Source of the DNA: UKL13-2 sp038206765
GTDB taxonomy: Bacteria > Pseudomonadota > Gammaproteobacteria > Burkholderiales > Usitatibacteraceae
Direction: 5' to 3'
NCBI GenBank assembly: GCA_038206765.1
Contig: JBBRAM010000013.1
Location: 1 to 64,000, forward strand
DNA length: 64,000 bases
This document shows, piece after piece, positions 41,121 through 50,029 of this stretch. The number at the start of each line of letters is the position of its first letter. The stretch's first letter is position 1. The translations under genes were made by a program, and so were the position numbers. The notes under the pieces are model-generated. The model was not told the DNA's origin, did not search any database, and was given only the letters and a program-made list of their open reading frames with translations.

Positions 41121-41903
41121 ATGTTCGCAGGGAAAACAGCATTGGTAACCGGCTCAACGAGCGGCATTGGTCACGGAATTGCCGAGATGCTTGCAGCTCA
41201 GGGTTGCAATATTGTTCTGAATGGTTTTGGCAATGCCGACGAGATCGAGACATTGCGCGCGCAAATCGAAAAAAACCATAGCGTCATCGTCCGCTACGAT
41301 GGAGCCGATCTTTCACAACAAAGCCAGATCGAAGCCATGATGGCAAAAGCGCTCGCAGAATTTGGCATCATCGATATTTTAGTAAATAACGCAGGTATTC
41401 AATTCGTCGCGCCGATTGATGAATTTCCAGTAGACAAATGGAACACCATTTTGGCGATCAACTTGACCGCAACATTTCATACCGTGCGCCTCGCATTACC
41501 GGCGATGAAGGCCAAAGGCTGGGGCCGGATTGTAAATATTGCCTCCGCGCACGCGCTAGTGGCATCACCATTCAAAGGTGCGTATGTTGCCGCCAAACAC
41601 GGTATTGCCGGCTTGACGAAAACCGTTGCCTTAGAAGTTGCCGCGCAAGGCATCACGATGAACGCAGTATGTCCAGGCTATGTATGGACGCCCTTAGTTG
41701 AAAAACAAATTCCCGATACCGCCAAAGCGCGCGGCATTACCGAGCAGCAGGTGATCGATGATGTCTTGCTCAAAGCACAACCAACCAAAAAATTTATCAC
41801 CATCGAGCAAATCGCCGCGCTCACGACGTTCTTGGCAAGTGATGCCGCAGCATCCGTCACGGGCGCGATTATTCCGATTGATGGCGGCTGGACTGCCCAG
41901 TAG
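41121..41903 (+). CDS. bdhA: 3-hydroxybutyrate dehydrogenase
   Basis: The 260-residue short-chain dehydrogenase has the NAD motif TGSTSGIGHGIAE, NNAG with IQFVAPIDEFP, active-site Ser in IASAHALVASPFKGAY and the YVAAK Tyr/Lys pair. The segment KQIPDTAKARGITEQQVI is characteristic of 3-hydroxybutyrate dehydrogenases. It interconverts 3-hydroxybutyrate and acetoacetate, in poly-hydroxybutyrate or ketone-body use. The ATG at 41121 follows GGAG at 41112-41115; the frame's earlier GTG is not needed. A patatin-like gene often found with bdhA follows. Confidence 0.93.
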   Translation: MFAGKTALVTGSTSGIGHGIAEMLAAQGCNIVLNGFGNADEIETLRAQIEKNHSVIVRYDGADLSQQSQIEAMMAKALAEFGIIDILVNNAGIQFVAPIDEFPVDKWNTILAINLTATFHTVRLALPAMKAKGWGRIVNIASAHALVASPFKGAYVAAKHGIAGLTKTVALEVAAQGITMNAVCPGYVWTPLVEKQIPDTAKARGITEQQVIDDVLLKAQPTKKFITIEQIAALTTFLASDAAASVTGAIIPIDGGWTAQ

Positions 41904-42064
41904 TCAGTAGTCGCACGCGGTAGTAACAAAGGGCCGTACTGAACCGCCGCACCGTACCGAAGGCAATTTTTTCAACTTGAACCACAGCATGCTTTTTTAG
42001 CAGGGGCTCGTTCAGCCTGCATTCAGCTTGCATTCACCCTGCAATAACCCAACAGGAGATTGTT

Positions 42065-43234
42065 ATGACAACCAAAACAGCACCATCCGCCAAGAATAAA
42101 AAAAACCTTTCCGAGCCCTCTAAAAAAAATCAGGCATTCGGCCAAACCGTGCTGGTTTTGCAGGGCGGCGGCGCGTTGGGCGCTTATCAGCTGGGCACCT
42201 ATCAAGCGATGCACGAAGCCGGCATTGAACCAGATTGGGTGGTCGGCACATCGATTGGCGCGATTAATGGCGCCATCATTGCTGGCAATCCCCCCGAGCA
42301 GCGCCTGCCGCGCCTGCATGAATTTTGGGATCGTATGGAATTGAACAAGGGTAATCCTTTCGGTCCGCTGTTGAATATGTTTGGCAGCACGTTTAACAAT
42401 TTGAATACGATGACGAAGGGCATACCAGGATTTTTTGCACCCAGCCCGGATGCCATTTATGGCCAGCACGCCAAGATCGGTATCGAGAAAGCCGCCCACT
42501 ATACGACGCGCCCTTTGCGGGAAACGCTGACCAATTTAATTGACTTCGATTATCTGCAATCGAAAAAAACGCGCTTAACCGTCGGTGCAGTAAATGCCAA
42601 TACTGGCGAGATGCGTTACTTTGACAGTCACAAAGATGTGATGACAGTTGATCACATTATGGCTTCCGGCGCGCTGCCCCCAGCGTTTCCTGCCATTCGT
42701 ATTGATGGCCAGCCGTATTGGGATGGCGGGATCTATTCGAACACACCGGTAGAAGTGGTTTTGGAAGACAACCCGCGCCGCAACTCGACGATTTTTACGA
42801 TTCAGCTTTGGAATCCGGCTGGGCCTGAAGCCGAAAGTCTGTGGCAAATTGCCGGGCGGCAAAAAGATATTCAATTTTCCAGCCGCGCAAATACCCACAT
42901 CGCACGTCAGCAGCAAATTCATCATTTGCGCCACATTATCCGCGAGCTTGGCAAACAGTTACCGGAGAAAGTACGTAGTCAACCTGCCGTAAAAGAACTC
43001 ACGTCCTGGGGTTGTGGGACCACGATGCACTTGGTGCGTATGTTGGCGCCCCGCCTTGAAGGCGAGGACCATACCAAAGACATTGACTTTACCGCCCATG
43101 GTATTCACACGCGCTGGCAAGCGGGTCGTGAAGATACCCAGCGCGCCATTGATGCCGCACCGTGGAATGAGCCGGTTGATGTTAAAGACGGCTTGGTGAT
43201 TCACGATTTTGAACATAGCGGCGTTTGCGCTTAG
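42065..43234 (+). CDS. Patatin-like phospholipase with DUF3734
   Basis: The 389-residue protein has the patatin core with oxyanion loop LQGGGALGAY, nucleophile Ser63 in GTSIG and catalytic Asp220 in WDGGIYSNTP. A C-terminal DUF3734 region follows (about 240-389, with WGCGTTMHLVRML and GIHTRWQAGR). The N-terminal 25 residues are lysine-rich. Proteins of this layout commonly sit beside 3-hydroxybutyrate dehydrogenase and have been linked to polyhydroxybutyrate metabolism. It is 160 bp after bdhA with its own AGGAGA Shine-Dalgarno. Confidence 0.92.
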   Translation: MTTKTAPSAKNKKNLSEPSKKNQAFGQTVLVLQGGGALGAYQLGTYQAMHEAGIEPDWVVGTSIGAINGAIIAGNPPEQRLPRLHEFWDRMELNKGNPFGPLLNMFGSTFNNLNTMTKGIPGFFAPSPDAIYGQHAKIGIEKAAHYTTRPLRETLTNLIDFDYLQSKKTRLTVGAVNANTGEMRYFDSHKDVMTVDHIMASGALPPAFPAIRIDGQPYWDGGIYSNTPVEVVLEDNPRRNSTIFTIQLWNPAGPEAESLWQIAGRQKDIQFSSRANTHIARQQQIHHLRHIIRELGKQLPEKVRSQPAVKELTSWGCGTTMHLVRMLAPRLEGEDHTKDIDFTAHGIHTRWQAGREDTQRAIDAAPWNEPVDVKDGLVIHDFEHSGVCA

Positions 43235-43452
43235 TTCAGACTTATAAGGCAAGTTAAGTCAGCTGAGCCCGTTAACAGCGACACAATGAACCTAAGACAA
43301 AGCAGCCGAAATTTTGAGCAAAGATTTTCAATTAGCAACAGTAACGCTCAAGCCCCGCGCAAAGTGATCAAACACCCAGCGCATTTAACCGCGTGATTCG
43401 TTGAAAAGTTTCGCGCACATTGAAACAGTAAGACCTAAAAAGGAGTATTTCC

Positions 43453-43944
43453 ATGAACAAAAATATCCGTAAACCGATTTCGCTAGCATTCATGTTGGCT
43501 GGCATTGCCATCGCATCGGTAGCAACATCCGCCATGGCCGGCACTTGCCCCGCTGATAAAGTGGGTGCGAATCCACTCGCTGATGCGCCAACCATGCCAG
43601 TCGGTGTGACGGACACCGAATTGTCCTCGGTTGACTTGTCCACTGAAAACGTGAAACTCAAAGAACGCCGCTTGCGTCTGCGCCACATGACCATCCAAGC
43701 CGGTGGCATCGTTCCGCTGCACAGCCACGCCGATCGCCCGGCTCTCATCATGGTGGAGTCTGGCGAAATTTTCGAGAACAGCAGCAAATGTCTTGTCCCC
43801 ATTGTGCACAAGCAAGGGGAAATTTCCAAAGAATTTTTGGGCACCAAACACTGGTGGAAAAATTCCTCTGGCAAGGCAGTCGAGTTGACAATCGCCGACA
43901 TCGTCAATGATAAAAAGCCCGACACCATGATGGAACACATGTAA
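43453..43944 (+). CDS. Exported cupin-domain protein
   Basis: The 163-residue product has a signal peptide (MNKNIRKPISLAFMLAGIAI..., cleavage near SAMA) and a cupin domain with metal-binding pattern VPLHSHADRPALIMVESGEI (two His and a Glu) and a later HKQGE and TKHWWKN. An AAGGAG precedes the ATG. It is 8 bp upstream of the YeeE/YedE gene and certainly cotranscribed. The function is unknown; a periplasmic sensing or enzyme role is possible. Confidence 0.88.
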   Translation: MNKNIRKPISLAFMLAGIAIASVATSAMAGTCPADKVGANPLADAPTMPVGVTDTELSSVDLSTENVKLKERRLRLRHMTIQAGGIVPLHSHADRPALIMVESGEIFENSSKCLVPIVHKQGEISKEFLGTKHWWKNSSGKAVELTIADIVNDKKPDTMMEHM

Positions 43945-43952
43945 GACATTCC

Positions 43953-44915
43953 ATGCTCGCCCTAGTCTTTACCATGCTCGTTGCCATGTTATTGGCCGCC
44001 ACGATGGGTTATGCAATCCAGCGTGGCGGCACGTGTACGGTGGCCGCTATTGATGAGGTCTTGCGCAAACGCCGTGTAAACCGTTTGTTGTCGTTGCTTG
44101 AGGCATCGGTTTGGGTATTGGGTGGCTTGTTGATCGCACATGCGTTCAACCTCATGCCGCCGATGCCCGCCGGTTACGTAATTACGCCATGGATGGTGGT
44201 GGGTGCTGCATTTCTGGGATTGGGTGCTGCGATCAATCGTGCCTGCGTGTTTGGTGCCATCGCGCGTTTCGGTTCCGGTGAGTGGGCATATCTGGCTGCG
44301 CCGGTTGGGTTTTTTATTGGTTGTGTGTTGTGGCAAGTGCTGGGACAGAATCTACTGGCCGACCATGCGCCACAAAAAATTGCCAATGCATCAATCGCCT
44401 TTCATGCCCCAACCGTATTGGCGTGGATGATTGCTGCTTGGATGCTTTGGCGGTTGGTAAAACTGGCTATCGTGAGCGTTAGCGATCCCAACGCCTTGCT
44501 CGCAAAGGTGTGGGAACCGCATGCCGCGACGGTCGTGATCGGAATCACATTTTTCTTCGTGCTCTTTTTGGCAGGGCCCTGGGCTTATACCGATGCCTTG
44601 GCCGACTGGGCGCGCGGGATGATGAACGACACCCTGCAACGCAGCCTGCTGCTCTTCGCGTTGCTGGCTGGCGCGGTGTACGGGGGATGGACAGCGGGGC
44701 GGTTTAAGGCGGCCGGCATCACTCTCCCCAGCATTGCCCGCTGCCTGATCGGTGGCGCATTGATGGGAGCAGGTAGCGTCATGATCCCCGGCAGCAACGA
44801 CGGTTTAATTTTGACTGGTATGCCGCTGCTTTGGCCACATGCTTGGCTAGCGTTTTCGGTGATGTGTGTGACGATTGCCGTTTTTTTGAAAACTACCCAG
44901 TGGTTGCAAAAATAG
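43953..44915 (+). CDS. YeeE/YedE-family (sulphur-compound) transporter
   Basis: The 320-residue membrane protein has nine or ten hydrophobic helices and the family signatures GYAIQRGGTCTV, GAAINRACVFGAIARFGSG and GGALMGAGSVMIPGSND. The cysteines in QRGGTC and NRAC correspond to those that relay thiosulphate in characterised YeeE/TsuA, so thiosulphate or a related sulphur compound is the likely cargo. No TusA/YeeD gene is adjacent, which differs from the classic arrangement. Coupled to the exported cupin gene 8 bp upstream. Confidence 0.9.
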   Translation: MLALVFTMLVAMLLAATMGYAIQRGGTCTVAAIDEVLRKRRVNRLLSLLEASVWVLGGLLIAHAFNLMPPMPAGYVITPWMVVGAAFLGLGAAINRACVFGAIARFGSGEWAYLAAPVGFFIGCVLWQVLGQNLLADHAPQKIANASIAFHAPTVLAWMIAAWMLWRLVKLAIVSVSDPNALLAKVWEPHAATVVIGITFFFVLFLAGPWAYTDALADWARGMMNDTLQRSLLLFALLAGAVYGGWTAGRFKAAGITLPSIARCLIGGALMGAGSVMIPGSNDGLILTGMPLLWPHAWLAFSVMCVTIAVFLKTTQWLQK

Positions 44916-45171
44916 CCAGCGATGTAAATTGTCCGGTTAGATTGTCCGGTTTCGTTTTTAGCATTCGTTTTTGGAATCCGCTTTGATACAACCCCCAGTA
45001 TTGGCGGGCATCGCGGAGCATTTTTGTCCCAAACTGCCCGCGGATACTAGAGTTTAAATTTTTTACGAATGGAAATCTCGGCTTTACACCTTGCCATGTT
45101 TCTATTTTTTACTGTCGCTCCATAACCCTATTCAGTCCTATTTTTTGTTTTTTACGCAAAAGGAGATTTAA

Positions 45172-45681
45172 ATGATTCGCATTTTTTCGTTTCTTCGCAC
45201 TGTCTTTACTGTCGGCGCGCTGGCGCTGTCATTCGCCGGTTCTCAATCGGTGCTTGCAGCCAATCCAACTGCTGCCCCAGCCGTTGATAGCGGCATCTTA
45301 AAAGTAAAAAGCGTCTATTCGATGGCGGAAACCGTTGACCGCCTGAAGAAAGACGTTGGCGCCAAAGGCATCAAGTTTTTCTTTGAAGTTGACCAAGCCA
45401 AGCTCGCCGCTGACGCAGGTATTCAGATTCGCCCATCCGTGCTGCTTAATTTTGGAAACCCGCCGCTAGGTACGTTGTTCATCCGGGCCAACCCATTGGC
45501 CGGTCTTGATTGGCCGGTACGCTTGTTGGTGTATCAAGATGAAAAAGGTGATGTCTGGGCCGCGTTTACCGATTTTGCCTACATCGCACGCCGTCATGGC
45601 ATCAGTGGCAAAGACTTGGAGAGCTTCAAGACCGCCTCAGGCGTGATTGAATCCATCACGTCGAGCGTTAGCAAGAAATAA
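45172..45681 (+). CDS. Exported DUF302 protein
   Basis: The 169-residue product has a signal peptide (ending near SVLAAN) and a DUF302 domain: SVYSMAETVDRLKKDVGAKGIKFF, then PSVLLNFGNPPLGTLFI, PLAGLDWPVRLLVYQDE and VWAAFTDFAYIARRHG. The family is a small alpha/beta fold of unknown function, often periplasmic and sometimes next to redox or metal genes. An AAGGAG Shine-Dalgarno supports the start. A strong terminator follows at 45804-45840. Confidence 0.9.
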   Translation: MIRIFSFLRTVFTVGALALSFAGSQSVLAANPTAAPAVDSGILKVKSVYSMAETVDRLKKDVGAKGIKFFFEVDQAKLAADAGIQIRPSVLLNFGNPPLGTLFIRANPLAGLDWPVRLLVYQDEKGDVWAAFTDFAYIARRHGISGKDLESFKTASGVIESITSSVSKK

Positions 45682-45803
45682 ACGGCTTGTTGGGCGGCTC
45701 TGTTGGATGTTGTTGTTGGACGGTTTACCGCGCCGCGCAACGGCGAAATTTTAATACTCCGCCGATAACATACAGCGTATTGTTTTTTCATTTTTGCCAA
45801 ACG

Positions 45804-45840
45804 AACCATCGGGGCCTGTTTCTCCCCCGATGGTTTTTTT
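45804..45840 (+). terminator. Rho-independent terminator
   Basis: AACCATCGGGG (45804-45814) pairs with CCCCGATGGTT (45825-45835) and runs into seven Ts. It ends the DUF302 transcript 120 bp after its stop. Confidence 0.92.
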
Positions 45841-45973
45841 GCTCATCGCTCTCGGTTCCCAATGGCCGGCGCTTCGGTAGACCACCACTACACTTTCGAG
45901 TAACCTTATTATCGTGGAACCAAAAATCAAAGAACATTATCGCGTACGATAAAAACAACCGGGAGTACAGAAG

Positions 45974-47368
45974 ATGAGCGAGCAATTCGACGTGATTGTG
46001 ATTGGTGCCGGTCAAGCTGGACCAGCGCTTGCCGCCCGCTGCGGAAAGCAGGGGCTTAAGACCGCCTTGATTGAACGCGGGCCGTTCGGAGGCACTTGCG
46101 TCAATAACGGTTGTGTCCCAACGAAGACGCTGGTGGCATCGGCGCGGGTCGCCGCGCAGGTTCGGCGGGCAGGCGAGTACGGTGTCATGATCGACGGATC
46201 GGCGAACGTCGATATGGTCAAGGTCAAAGCGCGCAAGGATGCGATTGTCGAAGCCTCGCGGACGGGTGTCGGCAATTGGATGGCGAGCGCCAAGAACGTA
46301 AGCGTGATTCATGGGCACGCGCGCTTCACTGGCCCGCATGAAATCAACGTTGGCGACAGGCGTTTGCAGGCAGACAAAATTTTTATCAACGTCGGCGGGC
46401 GCCCCGCAATCCCGCGAATCGAAGGCATTGAGAGCGTGCCTTACCTCACCAACATTTCCATGATGGATGTTGATTTCCTGCCCGCACACCTGATCATAAT
46501 TGGCGGCAGCTACATCGGTCTGGAATTCGCGCAAATTTATCGGCGCTTCGGTGCCGAGGTAACAGTATGCGAAACGGGGCCGCGACTTATTAGCCGCGAA
46601 GACGAAGATGTATCGCTCGAAGTTCGCGCGATTCTTGAGCGTGAGGGCATCACCGTGCGCACTGGTGCAACCTGCCTTAAGGTTGAGCGTGTTGATCAGG
46701 CCGGTGGCAGCGGCATCAAGGTGGGCGTGAGCTGTGATGGTGGCGAGCCGGCCGTTGAGGGGTCGCATTTGCTTGTCGCCACTGGGCGCATACCCAACAC
46801 CGACGATCTCGGCATGGATGTTGCAGGCATTTCCGTTGATGCGCGCGGGTACATCACCGTCAACGACCAGCTGGAAACAAATGTTGCCGGTATATTTGCC
46901 ATGGGCGATGTCAATGGACGCGGCGCATTTACCCATACTTCGTGGAACGATTACGAAATCGTTGCCGCTAACTTGTTCGATAACGACACTCGCCGGGTCA
47001 CAGATCGAATTCCCGCCTACGCGCTATTCACCGACCCGCCCCTTGGCCGGGTTGGCATGAGCTTTACCGAGGCTCGCGCAACAGGGAGGCCGTTGCTCGC
47101 GGCCAAAATGCCGATGATGCGAGTCGGCCGCGCACGCGAATCCGGCGAGACACAGGGCTTCATGAAAATCGTTGTTGATGCCGAAACTAAACGCATCCTG
47201 GGTGCAGCAATACTAGGGCTGTCGGGAGACGAGGTTGTGCAATCGGTATTGGAGGTCATGTATGCCGAGAAACCCTACACGCAAATCAATCGCGGCGTGC
47301 ATATTCACCCCACCGTTACAGAATTGGTTCCAACATTGCTGGAAGGTTTGAAGCCGCTGGCGAATTGA
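45974..47368 (+). CDS. Mercuric-reductase-like FAD disulphide oxidoreductase
   Basis: The 464-residue protein belongs to the class I pyridine-nucleotide disulphide reductases. It has the FAD site VIVIGAGQAGPALAARCG, redox-active cysteines in GGTCVNNGCVPTK, the NAD site LIIIGGSYIGLEFAQIY, the FAD-closing AGIFAMGDVNGRG and the C-terminal HIHPTVTELVPTLL with the catalytic His. It lacks the N-terminal HMA domain and the C-terminal Cys pair of true MerA, so mercury reduction is unlikely; the substrate is unknown. A GGGAG Shine-Dalgarno precedes the ATG. It stands alone after a terminator. Confidence 0.92.
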   Translation: MSEQFDVIVIGAGQAGPALAARCGKQGLKTALIERGPFGGTCVNNGCVPTKTLVASARVAAQVRRAGEYGVMIDGSANVDMVKVKARKDAIVEASRTGVGNWMASAKNVSVIHGHARFTGPHEINVGDRRLQADKIFINVGGRPAIPRIEGIESVPYLTNISMMDVDFLPAHLIIIGGSYIGLEFAQIYRRFGAEVTVCETGPRLISREDEDVSLEVRAILEREGITVRTGATCLKVERVDQAGGSGIKVGVSCDGGEPAVEGSHLLVATGRIPNTDDLGMDVAGISVDARGYITVNDQLETNVAGIFAMGDVNGRGAFTHTSWNDYEIVAANLFDNDTRRVTDRIPAYALFTDPPLGRVGMSFTEARATGRPLLAAKMPMMRVGRARESGETQGFMKIVVDAETKRILGAAILGLSGDEVVQSVLEVMYAEKPYTQINRGVHIHPTVTELVPTLLEGLKPLAN

Positions 47369-47549
47369 TTTTACGAGGCCGCGATTGCGGACATCGTTAT
47401 TTGTGTTGATGGCGGATGTTGGGCTAGATGGTTTTAAGTCACGCCTTAAAAACAGCCCGCGTTATGCAACTCGAACGCGCTACCGGAACATGCAACGCAA
47501 ACATACAACTCAGCTCAGCTGGAGCAGATAGTTGATTTTCTGCCACTGA

Positions 47550-47831
47550 CTATGTCTTATCGCCTTCGGTATCCGGGTCGGCTTTAATTGAGGCGGTTGC
47601 CGGCACGGCAGCGCCCTGTGCATATTTTTTCGATAGCTGCGATAGAAAATTCAGTTGTTTATCGAAGCGTTGGCAATTGATGCAGACATACAAATGTTGC
47701 TTGAGCGAATCCGCCTCATCGATCGACAGCGTCCGGTCACGGCGCACGCTCATTAAACGTGCTGCCTGCTTACAATTCACTTTTTTTAGTGTTTCATTAT
47801 CCAAAGCTATTCCACTATCCCACTTCTCCAC
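47550..47831 (-). CDS. Zinc-finger anti-sigma factor (zf-HC2 type)
   Basis: This small protein has the HCC pattern of cytoplasmic anti-sigma zinc fingers: Cys in VNCKQAARLMSVRRD, then LKQHLYVCINCQRF giving His-x3-Cys-x2-Cys. It lacks a membrane helix. The start is uncertain: GTG at 47831 has a modest AGG upstream, while TTG at 47852 or 47804 is also possible. It follows the ECF sigma gene by about 80 bp and should hold that sigma factor inactive, perhaps releasing it on oxidation or metal stress. Confidence 0.78.
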   Translation of the reverse strand: MEKWDSGIALDNETLKKVNCKQAARLMSVRRDRTLSIDEADSLKQHLYVCINCQRFDKQLNFLSQLSKKYAQGAAVPATASIKADPDTEGDKT

Positions 47832-47912
47832 TTGCTTACCTAAATAATGCAATCTGTTTCGGCGATAACAAGTCGTTGTGCCAGCCCAATCCGCTTCAAA
47901 GCCAATAACGAA

Positions 47913-48524
47913 CTACGCAAAATTACCTTGAAACCAGTTCCGATCAATACACGCGCGAAGGCTCACGCGAGCGCGATGCAAGATCACCCAACAATTAGAC
48001 GACGAAATCGCTTCATCCTTACAGATTTCATCCGTGTCGGTGCCCATTACCTCGCGTTGGAAAAAAACACGGCGAGCGGAATCAGGCAATTTATCCATGC
48101 AACGCTCGAAAATCTCAAAAAACTGCTTCTGTTCCAAAGCGCTATCGGGCGTTTGCCAATCGCTAAACTGTTCTTTCCAGTGGCCGGTTTCGTCAAACAA
48201 TTTATCAAACCACTCGGGATCGGCTGAATCATCCTCCGCCGTCGCCGAGATGGTGTGGGCTCGATCACTGATGATGGCGCGTTGAAAATCAATTATCTTA
48301 AATTTTAGGATCGAGGTTAGCCAAGTGCGTACCGTTGACTGGCCGGAAAAGCCATCAACACCCGCCAACGCCGCCAACAGCGCTTCTTGCACCACTTCCT
48401 CTGCCTGTGCGCCATCGCGCAATTTGGCGGTGGCAAAGCGGATCAAATAGCCGCGATGCCCCTCGATCTCAGTAAATAACTGGGTGCGGCGCATCGTACT
48501 TATGTTGAATCCGGAATTAGTCAT
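47913..48524 (-). CDS. ECF-type RNA polymerase sigma factor
   Basis: The 203-residue protein has region 2 at about 20-90 (LIRFATAKLRDGAQAEEVVQEALLAAL and TWLTSILKFKIIDFQR) and region 4 at about 135-195 (LPDSARRVFFQREVMGTDTDEICKDEAISSSNCWVILHRAR). A 40-residue acidic linker separates them. It directs polymerase to stress promoters. The ATG at 48522-48524 is the natural start; a TTG three codons upstream is unlikely. The adjacent zf-HC2 gene is its expected anti-sigma factor, probably in one operon. Confidence 0.9.
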   Translation of the reverse strand: MTNSGFNISTMRRTQLFTEIEGHRGYLIRFATAKLRDGAQAEEVVQEALLAALAGVDGFSGQSTVRTWLTSILKFKIIDFQRAIISDRAHTISATAEDDSADPEWFDKLFDETGHWKEQFSDWQTPDSALEQKQFFEIFERCMDKLPDSARRVFFQREVMGTDTDEICKDEAISSSNCWVILHRARVSLRACIDRNWFQGNFA

Positions 48525-48919
48525 GTCGGCCAAAAGATTGAACAGACGCTTAATCGATCAAAAAATCATTTTATAGGCTTTTGCCGCGTCAAAGCACTTA
48601 TCGGATTTAACACTAGATTATTGATCCGCCCCCCTCGAATATTGAGCGCCGATTTGTGCTGATTGCCGGCGGATGCAAATCCAAGCTATACCGAGAACTT
48701 TGCAATTACCGCCGACGCATTTTTAAGTTTAAATGCTTATTATTTAATTGTCTTTTTGCTTGAAAGCCTTCATGGCGAATAGAAAATTTTAAAGTGGTTT
48801 CCTTACAAAAAATAGTAATTCATAAAATTACTGCTCGACTTTCAGCAAATTTTCGCTGCACCCACAATTAGCCGAGCTGGCTGGCAAAACTGGGCAATGG
48901 GGCGCCGCATAATTTTTAA
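48525..48919. other. Intergenic stretch between sigma and NRDE genes
   Basis: No gene is supported in about 395 bp. It must hold the sigma-factor promoter. Its right end (about 48873-48915) resembles the 3' end of the DoxX-like gene (about 40264-40308) over some 45 bp, including AGCTGGCTGGCAAA and GCATAATTTTTA. This may be a decayed paralogue fragment. Confidence 0.45.
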
Positions 48920-49744
48920 TTATTCAATTTCAAATTTCATCGCAGTATTGCCGCTTACATGTCCGCTAGGATCGAATACGCGCTCGAACATTCGGACGAT
49001 CTTGGCGGCATTTTTTGAACCGCTAACCCGCTCGGCAATCACCACGGTTGAGCAACGCGTACCGTAAATCGCCTGCGACATTCCGTCATCGGCAATACGA
49101 ATAAACGCCGACGAGAGCAAGCGTTCCCGTTCCAACGGCACACCGGTTTGGGGGAGCGCAACGTCAGCAGCTGTTTGCGGATTCGACAGTGCGGCAAATA
49201 GCTGTTCCGCCATATGCTTCGCATCCGCATCAGCCGTCAATGCGGCTGCCAACCTCTCTTTGAGCACCATAACTTTCGGCCAAGGCGTATCAAACGATGC
49301 GTTCGATAACCCGTAAAGCCCAGTCTCGACCCGGCGGTGCTGCGGCGTGCGATTTGTTGCCCACACACATTCGCCCGAAAACAAATCGGCCGTCAAAAAA
49401 TTGAAGCCATTGCGCGGGGCTTGGGTGATTTTATCGAGCCATGCGTTATCAACCAACCCGCGCGCCAAACTCTCCGTTACCAACGAACCGCGTGACAGCG
49501 CATCCGCCGTGACACGCCCCGGCTCCCGCACATTGGTCACCAAGGCCAGCCGACCCCGACGCGTCACACCGAGCCAGCTGCCGCCCGCTTCCAAATCGCG
49601 TCCACTCAAAATCGGCTCTGCATCCGCCGATGGTTGCCACCAATTTAGCGGCGCTGTCGGCCTCGCAAAAAATTCATCTCTGTTGGACGCGAGTACGAAT
49701 GGAAATCGCTTGTTTTGCTGTACCGACCACGCTGCTAAACACAT
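48920..49744 (-). CDS. NRDE-family (TANGO2-like) protein
   Basis: The 274-residue protein starts MCLAAWSV, with Cys2 as in Ntn-type members, and has the naming motif SNRDEFFARPTAPL, then GGSWLGVTRRGRLALVTN and GNTAMKFEIE-type C-terminus. The family is widespread and its bacterial role is not settled; eukaryotic TANGO2 has been linked to haem and lipid handling. I start at the ATG at 49742-49744 because Cys2 is conserved; a longer frame to 49858 is spurious. Alone on the minus strand. Confidence 0.9.
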   Translation of the reverse strand: MCLAAWSVQQNKRFPFVLASNRDEFFARPTAPLNWWQPSADAEPILSGRDLEAGGSWLGVTRRGRLALVTNVREPGRVTADALSRGSLVTESLARGLVDNAWLDKITQAPRNGFNFLTADLFSGECVWATNRTPQHRRVETGLYGLSNASFDTPWPKVMVLKERLAAALTADADAKHMAEQLFAALSNPQTAADVALPQTGVPLERERLLSSAFIRIADDGMSQAIYGTRCSTVVIAERVSGSKNAAKIVRMFERVFDPSGHVSGNTAMKFEIE

Positions 49745-50029
49745 TGCCTTTAATCCTATTGAAACGACACATTGGAAAAGCGGACTGCGGATGAAAGTTA
49801 TTGGGCGGCATATTCTTGGTTGGCTCGGCTCATACTGATCGCGCTTCCACGTGCTCAAAAATTCGTATCAAAAAATCGCGTTAAAAACTGGTACGAAACC
49901 AGTATATCAAGCGACAATGGCGGTGTCGCAATTTGCGGTTCCATCCCATCATTGTATTTGACCGAATTTAGCTGAACTACATCACATCAAAACAAAAGCC
50001 ATCAACGAACCAATTACACCAATGCAATA

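Noticed and set aside
45788..46936. 382-codon minus-strand frame opposite the flavoprotein
   Set aside because: It covers a strong terminator and the intergenic region and is antisense to a clear reductase gene.
45974..47368. True mercuric reductase (merA)
   Set aside because: The N-terminal metal-binding domain and the C-terminal vicinal cysteines are missing, and no mer genes are adjacent.
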